From contig NKIU01000002.1 of assembly GCA_002256245.1 (NCBI GenBank), forward strand, positions 1 to 64,000: a stretch of DNA of 64,000 nucleotides, read 5' to 3'. This stretch comes from Pseudorhodobacter sp. PARRP1. GTDB taxonomy: Bacteria > Pseudomonadota > Alphaproteobacteria > Rhodobacterales > Rhodobacteraceae. The notes under the pieces are model-generated. The model saw only the letters and a program-made list of their open reading frames with translations, ran no database searches and was not told the origin of the DNA. Made by a program: the position numbers and the translations under genes. Position 1 is the stretch's first letter; every line of letters begins with the position of its first letter. Of the stretch, positions 17,878-24,635 are shown in pieces.

Positions 17878-18962
17878 GCGTCATTTTGGCGGCAAAGCGG
17901 ACGGCTGTGGTGCCACGGGGCGGGGCCTTTGCACGGCTGGAGATTGAGGATCTTGGTGCACCGGTGGTGCAGGCTTTGCTGCAACAGGCGGGGATTGCGG
18001 CGGCGCAGGTGGATGAGTTGATCCTGTCCAACGCCTTGGGTGCGGGCGGTAACCCTGCGCGGCGGGTGGCGCTGGCGGCGGGTTTGCCCGAACGCGTGGC
18101 CGGACTGACGGTAGACCGCCAATGCGCGGGCGGGCTGGATGCGGTGCTGCTGGCCCATGCGTTGGTCGGGTCTGGTTGCGCAGAGGTGGTGATCGCGGGC
18201 GGGGTGGAAAGCTATTCCCGCAGGCCGATGCGGCTGCGCACCGATCCCGATGGCGGGCCAGCTGTGGGCTATGATCAGGCCCGTTTCACGCCTTGGCCCG
18301 ATCGCGATCCGGCGATGGCAGAGGCGGCGGCGGCCTTGGCGCTGCGGCTTGGGATATCGCGCAGCGCGCAAGACGCTTGGGCCGTGGCAAGCCATGCCAA
18401 GGCGCGGGTGGCGCCGGGCGAGATTGTTCCGCTTGTCGGGCAACAGCGTGACGTGTTCGCGCGGGGGTTACATATGGCGGTGGCCGCGCGGGCCAAGGTG
18501 GTGGCGGGCACGATCACGGCGGCCAATGCCGCAGTCGCGGCAGACGGGGCTGCGTTTGTGCTGGTGGTGTCCCAGCGCGTGGCCGCGCGCCTGGCCAGCG
18601 GTGCGTCTGGCATGCGCATACTGGGCGGGGCCACTCTGGGCGGCGATCCGCAAGAGCCGGGGCTGGCCCCGGTCGCTGCAATCCGCGATGTGTTGGCGCG
18701 CGCGCGCATTGGCGTAGATCAGGTCGCGGTGGCCGAGGTGATGGAAGCCTATGCGGTGCAGGCCATCGCTTGCGTGGATGGCGCTGGGCTGGATGTTGCG
18801 CGCGTTAACCAGGGCGGTGGTGCGCTTGCGCGCGGGCACCCGATCGGGGCCTCGGGCGCGGTGCTGGCGGTGCGGCTGTTTTATGAGTTGCAGGCGGGGA
18901 TTGGACTGGCCGCGATTGCGGCGGCGGGTGGCATTGGCACGGCGTTGTTGGTGCAGCGTTAA
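17874..18962 (+). CDS. Thiolase-family protein with altered active site
   Basis: A 362-aa thiolase-fold protein. The acyl-accepting Cys84 (DRQCAGGLD) and catalytic histidine in GHPIGASG (His322) are present. However, the usual NEAF asparagine is Met290 (MEAY), and the second cysteine of the CxGGGxG motif is Ala349 (AAAGGIG). Loss of the base cysteine suggests it does not work as an ordinary biosynthetic or degradative thiolase; acyl transfer or decarboxylative condensation is possible. The GTG start overlaps the upstream ligase stop, so activated substrate may pass from that enzyme. The family is certain, the reaction is not. Confidence 0.8.
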   Translation: MSVILAAKRTAVVPRGGAFARLEIEDLGAPVVQALLQQAGIAAAQVDELILSNALGAGGNPARRVALAAGLPERVAGLTVDRQCAGGLDAVLLAHALVGSGCAEVVIAGGVESYSRRPMRLRTDPDGGPAVGYDQARFTPWPDRDPAMAEAAAALALRLGISRSAQDAWAVASHAKARVAPGEIVPLVGQQRDVFARGLHMAVAARAKVVAGTITAANAAVAADGAAFVLVVSQRVAARLASGASGMRILGGATLGGDPQEPGLAPVAAIRDVLARARIGVDQVAVAEVMEAYAVQAIACVDGAGLDVARVNQGGGALARGHPIGASGAVLAVRLFYELQAGIGLAAIAAAGGIGTALLVQR

Positions 18963-19063
18963 AGCAACTATGGGCGGCACAAGCCGCGATCTGCTTGCCC
19001 GCGAACAGCAGGGTTTTCTGGCTGAGCGACGATTTTTATACAGATGTGAGATCGGCAATATCG

Positions 19064-19098
19064 GATAAGGGGTGCAGCCTCTGGCTGCACCCCTTATC
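19064..19098. terminator. 16-bp hairpin between convergent thiolase-like and bioY genes
   Basis: GATAAGGGGTGCAGCC (19064-19079) and GGCTGCACCCCTTATC (19083-19098) are perfectly complementary with a 3-base loop. It lies 12 bases beyond the bioY stop. No T run follows on either strand, but position suggests a bidirectional terminator. Confidence 0.65.
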
Positions 19099-19110
19099 AT
19101 CAATACCGGA

Positions 19111-19650
19111 TCAGCCGCGCGACAGCAGTGCCTCGGGGCGCATTTGCGCGATGGATTTGGTGATCAGTGCGGCAAGCACCGCTTTGATCAGATCACCCGG
19201 CAGGAATGCGGCGGCGGCCAGTGCCATATCTGGCAGAGGCTTCTCCAGCATGATCGCCATCCCGGGGATGCCAAAGGCGTAAAGGACCACGATGCCCCCG
19301 ATGATGGCACCTGCAAAGGCCGCCGGGAACAGGGCGAGTTTGGTGTTCTGGGTGATCAGGCCCGCCACGAAGGCTGCAATCGGGAAGCCGATCACATAGC
19401 CGATGCTGGGCGACTGGATTTTCTGCCACGTGGTCGTAAAGCCCGGAAACACTGGCACGATCAAGCCGACGACAAGGAACAGCAGCACCGCCAACGCGCC
19501 GCGCTTTGCCCCCAGAACCGTGCCGCACAGCATGATACCCATGCTTTGCGCCGTGATCGGAACGCCTGCTGCGAGGTCGATCTTGGGCACAAGACCCAGC
19601 ACAGCGATCAACGCGGCAAAAAGGGCGATGTGGGTCAGGTTCTTTTCCAT
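19111..19650 (-). CDS. bioY: Biotin transporter substrate-binding component BioY
   Basis: A 179-aa membrane protein with about six hydrophobic helices. It contains PITAQSMGIMLCGTVLGAKRG and FPGFTTTWQKIQSPSIGYV, signatures of the BioY S-component that binds biotin. With BioM (ATPase) and BioN (T-component) it forms an ECF-type importer. It is 129 bp downstream of bioN on the same strand. I saw no BioR palindrome (TTATNNATAA type) before the gene. Confidence 0.93.
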   Translation of the reverse strand: MEKNLTHIALFAALIAVLGLVPKIDLAAGVPITAQSMGIMLCGTVLGAKRGALAVLLFLVVGLIVPVFPGFTTTWQKIQSPSIGYVIGFPIAAFVAGLITQNTKLALFPAAFAGAIIGGIVVLYAFGIPGMAIMLEKPLPDMALAAAAFLPGDLIKAVLAALITKSIAQMRPEALLSRG

Positions 19651-19779
19651 GGCGTCTCTCCTGCTTCGGTGGCGCAGTTAGGCTGTGGGTTTGCCAAAGC
19701 GCAACCGCTATTTTTCGACATGCAGGTTTGGCGGGTGACGGACATCAGGCTGCCGCTGGGCACTTGGGTTGGCGGGCGA

Positions 19780-20364
19780 TCAGCCCAATCCACCGCGCGC
19801 GCGCAGCGCTTCGGCTGTGTGGGTGGCATCGTCTAGCGCCGCCAGCGTCGTGGGCAAAAAGATACGCCAGCCCGCGCGTTTGGCCGAGCGTGCCCGCCAC
19901 GTCTCGGCGATTTGCTCGGCGCGCATCAGCATGGTTGGGATGAAGCGGATGGTCAGGCCGATGGCAAGTGCCAGCGTTTTCGGCGCAATCAGCGGGCTAA
20001 GCGGGCGGGCGAGGGTCTGGATGCAGCGCGTCATCTCGGTCAGCGCGCTGGTCATGGTGACAAAATTTGCGGCCGCCACCCCGATGATCATCCGGGTGAT
20101 CACCGTAATGCCCGCAGGATCACGAAGCCAAAGGTGCCAGAGTGCAAGGATCACGATCAGCGGGATCAGCGGGCGCAGGCTTTTCAGGTTTTGCAGGGCA
20201 AAGCGTGGACCGCAAGACAGGATCAGGGCGGCGACAGGTGGGGCAAGCAGCCAAGGTTTTTCCGTCGCAAACAGCCCCACTGTCAGGGCGACGAACCCGG
20301 CGAGTTTGATGCTGGCCGGTATCCGGTGGGCATAGGTTTCAATCGGCGAGGTGTGTGTCAGCAT
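19780..20364 (-). CDS. bioN: ECF transporter T-component BioN
   Basis: A 194-aa CbiQ-family integral membrane protein. Hydrophobic helices cover about 12-120, and the cytoplasmic coupling motif ETWRARSAKR (the usual A-R-G/S motif) appears near 155-165. It couples BioM ATP hydrolysis to BioY. ATG 20364 (MLTHTSPIET) is chosen; it overlaps the end of bioM by 26 bp, typical of translational coupling. Confidence 0.88.
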   Translation of the reverse strand: MLTHTSPIETYAHRIPASIKLAGFVALTVGLFATEKPWLLAPPVAALILSCGPRFALQNLKSLRPLIPLIVILALWHLWLRDPAGITVITRMIIGVAAANFVTMTSALTEMTRCIQTLARPLSPLIAPKTLALAIGLTIRFIPTMLMRAEQIAETWRARSAKRAGWRIFLPTTLAALDDATHTAEALRARGGLG

Positions 20365-21064
20365 CTTGCTCTCCGATCCGGGCCATTTCGGCGGTAAAGA
20401 TGGGCAGCACGGTCTCGGGATCACCATCCGCGCGGATGCGCCCTTGGTCGAGCCAAAGCACGCGGTCGCAGCCTGAAACGGTCGCGGGGTCGTGGGTGAT
20501 GGTGATCAGGCGCTGGGGCAGCGCAGACAGGCGGCGGGCAAGCCGACTTTGGGTCGGGATATCAAGGCCGGCAAAGGGTTCGTCCAGAAGGATGGTCGCG
20601 GGTTGCATCAGCAGGATAGACAGCAGGCAAAGATAATGCCGCTGACCTTGGCTAAGCGTGTGGGTCAGCGCGCGGGCCCAATGGCTGCGGTTTTCGGCGG
20701 CCAGCAGGGCGTTGACCTTAGCTTTGGCCTCGGCCTCGGTTTTGCCTTGTTGGCGCAAGCCGAAGGCAAGTTCTTCGGCCACGGTTGGAAACAGGATCTG
20801 ATGGTCGGGGTTTTGAAACAGGATGCCAAGGCGCGGCAGGATGGCCTTGCGGTCGGCAGGGTCCAGCCCGTCAATGCGGACGGTTCCGGTGGTGGGCGCG
20901 ATGAGACCCGCCATCAGGCGCAGCAGCGTGGTCTTGCCCGAACCGTTGCGTCCGATGATGCCGATGCGGCGCTCTGACAGAGTGAGGGAAAGGTTGGACA
21001 GGATGCTTTTGCCCGTCAGGGTGACGGAGGCGTTCTGGAGGGTGATGCCTTGGGTGGTGGTCAT
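20339..21064 (-). CDS. bioM: ECF transporter ATPase BioM
   Basis: A 241-aa ABC ATPase. It has Walker A GRNGSGKTT, Q-loop FQNPDHQI, signature LSQGQRHYL (Gln in place of the first Gly of LSGGQ), Walker B ATILLDEPFAGLD and an H-loop THD. FQNPDHQIL is typical of ECF/CbiO-type ATPases. ATG 21064 (MTTTQG) is taken; an in-frame ATG at 21091 is also possible, and neither has a strong ribosome site. It is the first gene of bioM-bioN-bioY. Confidence 0.9.
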   Translation of the reverse strand: MTTTQGITLQNASVTLTGKSILSNLSLTLSERRIGIIGRNGSGKTTLLRLMAGLIAPTTGTVRIDGLDPADRKAILPRLGILFQNPDHQILFPTVAEELAFGLRQQGKTEAEAKAKVNALLAAENRSHWARALTHTLSQGQRHYLCLLSILLMQPATILLDEPFAGLDIPTQSRLARRLSALPQRLITITHDPATVSGCDRVLWLDQGRIRADGDPETVLPIFTAEMARIGEQDADTHLAD

Positions 21065-21742
21065 GGATGAGTGCCCCGCTGAAGCGGTCATAGCGCGGGG
21101 CGGCGAAAGGGGGAAGGGGGCGGTGCGGGTCCGCGCGTGGACCGCAGATCTGCTACAAGGATTTCAATGGGTTAGGTTGATGGCGTTAAGGTGTTGTTAA
21201 GGTGTCGGCAGTTGGGCCGAGGGCGCTGCGCCAAGCAATACCAAGGCCGCTGCGCGGTTTCCCCCAAGTTTGCTGGTGGAGATTTGGAGCGTCTGATCTG
21301 GGCCCCCCTTGATTTGGCGATTCTGTGCATCGGGGCGCAGCGTGGGTTGCCAGCCGCCGCGCTGGGGTGTCGATGCAGATGGGTTCAAGCGATGCATCTG
21401 TGGCGGCCCATCATTCACACAAAGTGCATGTGTTTGAGCGAACTGTATCAGATCATGCAAAAGGCTTTGCATGGCCGCGTCCGAAACACATCCCAAAAAC
21501 CAGAACACTCACCCCTTTTGGTTTTAGAACTTCCAGTATCGCGTGAAGTGCCCGACCAAACTCCCTGCAATTGCTTTTAGCGATGTGCTGGCGCAATTTG
21601 GCTTCGGCATACCTATTGGCATTCCGCGCCGCTCGGGACGGCGAATACCGCCAAACCAGGCGTGCAAAATGAAATGGACCGGATCGCTCCCGCGCCCCGG
21701 TCCAAAATTATCGCGCCAAAATCAGACCTGAACCAGACCTGC
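21065..21742. other. Intergenic region between bioM and the aminotransferase gene
   Basis: About 680 bp without a convincing gene: open frames here lack ribosome sites and recognisable protein sequence. The part next to bioM contains a TTAA-N7-TTAA motif (21186-21200). Confidence 0.5.
21186..21200. promoter_or_regulatory. CtrA-type box TTAA-N7-TTAA
   Basis: TTAAGGTGTTGTTAA fits the full CtrA consensus spacing and lies about 120 bp upstream of bioM. A single motif with no other support could be chance. Confidence 0.35.
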
Positions 21743-23020
21743 TTAGGCGACCCTTGCCGCCGCCACAGCGGCTTCCAGAATATCCATCGCCTCGGCGAAA
21801 TGGGCGTCGGGGATGGTGATCGGCGCGAGGAACCGCACAACGTTGCCGTAAACGCCACAGGTCAGCAGGATCAGGCCGCGTTTTTGCGCCTCGACCCGGA
21901 CGCGGGTGGTGAAACCTGCGTCGGGCTCGTGGTTGGCTGGGTTGGCAAATTCCACCGCGACCATAAAGCCGGGGCCACGGATGTCGGCGATTTCCGGCGT
22001 GACGGAACGGATCGCTTCAAGGCGTTGCTTCAGGCGGCCACCAAGTTCGTTGGCGCGCGCACAGAGTTGCTCTTCCTCGATCACATCCAGCACGGCATTG
22101 GCGGCGGCGATGCCCAAGGGGTTGCCGCCATAGGTGCCGCCAAGGCCGCCGGGGTGGGCTGCGTCCATCAGTGAGGCGCGTCCGGTCAGCGCAGCCAGTG
22201 GCAGACCACCGGCGAGGCCTTTGGCCATCGTGGTGATGTCGGCGGCAACGCCCGATTGTTCCATCGCGAACATGGTGCCGGTGCGGGCAAAGCCAGTTTG
22301 CACCTCGTCTGCGATCATCACGATGCCGTGGTCGTCACACAGCTTGCGGACGGCGCGCAGCAGGTCTTTTGGCGCCGGGTAGAAGCCGCCCTCGCCCTGC
22401 ACGGGTTCAAGGATGATGGCTGCGACGCGGGTGGGGTCAAGATCGGCTTTGAACAGCTTGGTGATGCCCGCCATCGCGTCATCGGTGGAAATGCCGTGGA
22501 TCTCTTGCGGGAAAGGCACGTGATACACATCGGGCATCATCGCGCCGAAGCCTTTTTTGTAGGGATCGACTTTACCGGTCAGCGACATCCCCAACAGGGT
22601 GCGGCCGTGGAACGCACCGCCAAAGGCGATGACGGCATTGCGGCCCGTGGCGATGCGCGCGACTTTCACCGCGTTTTCAACAGCTTCCGCTCCGGTGGTG
22701 ACGAAAACGGTTTTCTTCGGGAAATCACCGGGGACAAGCGCGTTCAGACGCTCGGCCAGACGGACGTAGTTTTCATAGGGCAGCACCTGATGGCAGGTGT
22801 GGGTGAATTTCGACATCTGCGCGGTGACGGCTGCCATGACGCGTGGGTGGCAATGGCCGGTATTAACCACAGCAATGCCAGCCGCGAAGTCGATATAGCG
22901 GTTGCCCTCGATATCCCACACTTCCGAATTCAGCGCGTGATCGACGTAGATTTCGGTCTGAACCCCCACCCCGCGCGAGATGCTGTCTGTGCGGCGGCGG
23001 GCGATTTCGGTGTTTTTCAT
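21743..23020 (-). CDS. gabT: Class III aminotransferase, 4-aminobutyrate transaminase-like
   Basis: A 425-aa PLP enzyme. It has TTGAEAVENAVKVAR, AFGGAFHGRTLLGMSLTGK, ILEPVQGEGGFY, the PLP-site IADEVQTGFARTG, and the Schiff-base lysine in TTMAKGLAGGLP. Overall similarity is to GABA:2-oxoglutarate transaminases (GabT/PuuE), which yield succinic semialdehyde and glutamate. No gabD is next to it, so the substrate could be another omega-amino acid. ATG 23020 follows AAGGGG. It is divergent from dprA. Confidence 0.85.
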   Translation of the reverse strand: MKNTEIARRRTDSISRGVGVQTEIYVDHALNSEVWDIEGNRYIDFAAGIAVVNTGHCHPRVMAAVTAQMSKFTHTCHQVLPYENYVRLAERLNALVPGDFPKKTVFVTTGAEAVENAVKVARIATGRNAVIAFGGAFHGRTLLGMSLTGKVDPYKKGFGAMMPDVYHVPFPQEIHGISTDDAMAGITKLFKADLDPTRVAAIILEPVQGEGGFYPAPKDLLRAVRKLCDDHGIVMIADEVQTGFARTGTMFAMEQSGVAADITTMAKGLAGGLPLAALTGRASLMDAAHPGGLGGTYGGNPLGIAAANAVLDVIEEEQLCARANELGGRLKQRLEAIRSVTPEIADIRGPGFMVAVEFANPANHEPDAGFTTRVRVEAQKRGLILLTCGVYGNVVRFLAPITIPDAHFAEAMDILEAAVAAARVA

Positions 23021-23195
23021 CACATTCCCCTTGTGGTGGTCGCACGCGTTTGGCGACTTTCTTGCTGGGCATATGATCAAAATTTTGGTAAGGCGGCAAT
23101 CGGCCCAGCGGTGGTTTCGATAAGTCCAGATATGTGGCCGGTTCAGTCCAGTCTGGTCGCTCATCCGGCCGTTTCTCTGCCGGGTCGCGGGTAAA

Positions 23196-23222
23196 GTTAA
23201 CGGCGATTCATTTGTTGTTAAC
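23196..23222. promoter_or_regulatory. Paired GTTAAC sites upstream of dprA
   Basis: Two GTTAAC hexamers (23196-23201 and 23217-23222) are spaced 21 bp start to start, two helical turns, and end 44 bp before dprA. TTAAC is the CtrA half-site, and dprA is CtrA-dependent in Rhodobacter capsulatus, so CtrA control is plausible. Confidence 0.45.
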
Positions 23223-23266
23223 TCTGACCGGTGCAGACTGCGAATCGTGAATGAGGCGAGGCGCAG

Positions 23267-24430
23267 ATGGCATCGGGTTTGCACATACCCCACACCCCCA
23301 GTTCCGCACCCTCGGACGCGGACCCGGTGCTTTGGCTTCGCCTCATTCGCTCTCGTCGTGTCGGGGCGGTGACGTTTCACCGGCTGGTTGCGGATCATGG
23401 CGGGGTTGAGGCGGCGCTGGCGGCGCTGCCCGGGATCGCGCGGGCGGCGGGGGTAGAGGACTACAGCCTGTGCGCACTTGAAGTGGTGCGCGCCGAGATG
23501 GCGCAGGCGCGATTGGCCCGCGCGCGCATTTTGCTGTGGGGGCAGGCGGGCTATCCGCAGGCGCTGATGGATTTGCCCGATGCGCCACCGGTTTTGTGGG
23601 CGCAGGGCGATATCGGGCTGCTGGCGCGGCCGATGGTGGCGCTGGTGGGCGCGCGAAACGCCTCAAGCCTGGGGTTGCGGATGACGCGGCGGCTGGTCGA
23701 AGGGCTGGCGCAGGCGGGGCAGGTGGTGGTGTCAGGCCTTGCCCGCGGCATTGATGCCGAGGCGCATCAGGCGGCGCTGGAAACCGGCACGGTCGCGGTG
23801 CAGGCGGGCGGGGTGGACGTGATCTATCCGGCCGAAAATACCGAACTCGCCGCGCAGATTGCCGCTCGGGGCTGCCGTATTTCGGAACAGCCGATGGGAT
23901 TGGTGCCGCAGGCGCGACATTTCCCGCAGCGCAACCGGATTGTTTCGGGTTTGGCGCGTGCCGTGGTGGTGGTTGAGGCCGCAGCGCGCTCGGGCAGCCT
24001 GATCACGGCGAAAAACGCGCTGGATCAGGGGCGCGAGGTGTTGGCCGTGCCCGGGCATCCGTTTGATGCGCGCGCTGCGGGCTGCAATATCCTGCTGCGG
24101 GATGGCGCGGTGCTGGTGCGCTCGGCGCAGGACGTGCTTGAGGCGATCGGCGTGCAAGGGCATTTCATCGCGCAACCAACCTTGCCGATCGAGCCGGTTG
24201 CGGTGCCCGATCCCTTGCCAGGCCCGGTCCCGCAGCGCCGCCCGCTCGCGGATATTTCGGCTGTGCACAGTCAGATATTGGCACGGCTTGGCCCAAGCCC
24301 CTTGGCCGAAGATCAACTGATCCGCGATCTGGCCCTGCCGCCCGGCACACTCTCGCCCGCCCTGATCTCATTGGAACTGGAGGGCAGGATTTTGCGGCAG
24401 TCGGGTGGATTGCTCAGCCGGGTGGATTGA
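23267..24430 (+). CDS. dprA: DNA processing protein DprA
   Basis: A 387-aa DprA/Smf protein that loads RecA on incoming single-stranded DNA during transformation or gene-transfer-agent uptake. An N-terminal helical part is followed by the Rossmann-like core from about 105 (VALVGARNASSLG; VVSGLARGIDAEAHQ; FPQRNRIVSGLARAVVVVEA; SGSLITAKNALDQGREVLAVPGHP). A C-terminal winged-helix DML1-like region covers about 325-385. Paired GTTAAC sites precede it. It is followed by topA in the same direction. Confidence 0.95.
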   Translation: MASGLHIPHTPSSAPSDADPVLWLRLIRSRRVGAVTFHRLVADHGGVEAALAALPGIARAAGVEDYSLCALEVVRAEMAQARLARARILLWGQAGYPQALMDLPDAPPVLWAQGDIGLLARPMVALVGARNASSLGLRMTRRLVEGLAQAGQVVVSGLARGIDAEAHQAALETGTVAVQAGGVDVIYPAENTELAAQIAARGCRISEQPMGLVPQARHFPQRNRIVSGLARAVVVVEAAARSGSLITAKNALDQGREVLAVPGHPFDARAAGCNILLRDGAVLVRSAQDVLEAIGVQGHFIAQPTLPIEPVAVPDPLPGPVPQRRPLADISAVHSQILARLGPSPLAEDQLIRDLALPPGTLSPALISLELEGRILRQSGGLLSRVD

Positions 24431-24635
24431 ACGCTTTGGGTTCATACTGGGCCAGACATTCCCAACTTGCGCCAGCAACCTTATCAGCAGATGCCCCAGA
24501 TGGGCATATTTAGGCCAGCGCGAAAGCACCATTTGTCCGCAACCAAAGCGGTTTTGGCAGAGCCCCCGTTGACATCCCCGCACAAAGCCCCACATGGTGC
24601 CTCGCCGCTCATATGCCTGTTTTTAAGGGAATTTC

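Noticed and set aside
19651-19779. BioR-type site before bioY
   Set aside because: No TTATNNATAA-like palindrome is present in this gap.
21197-21508. 103-codon minus-strand frame in the bioM upstream region
   Set aside because: No Shine-Dalgarno, no recognisable family, unusual Gln/Pro composition; kept as non-coding.
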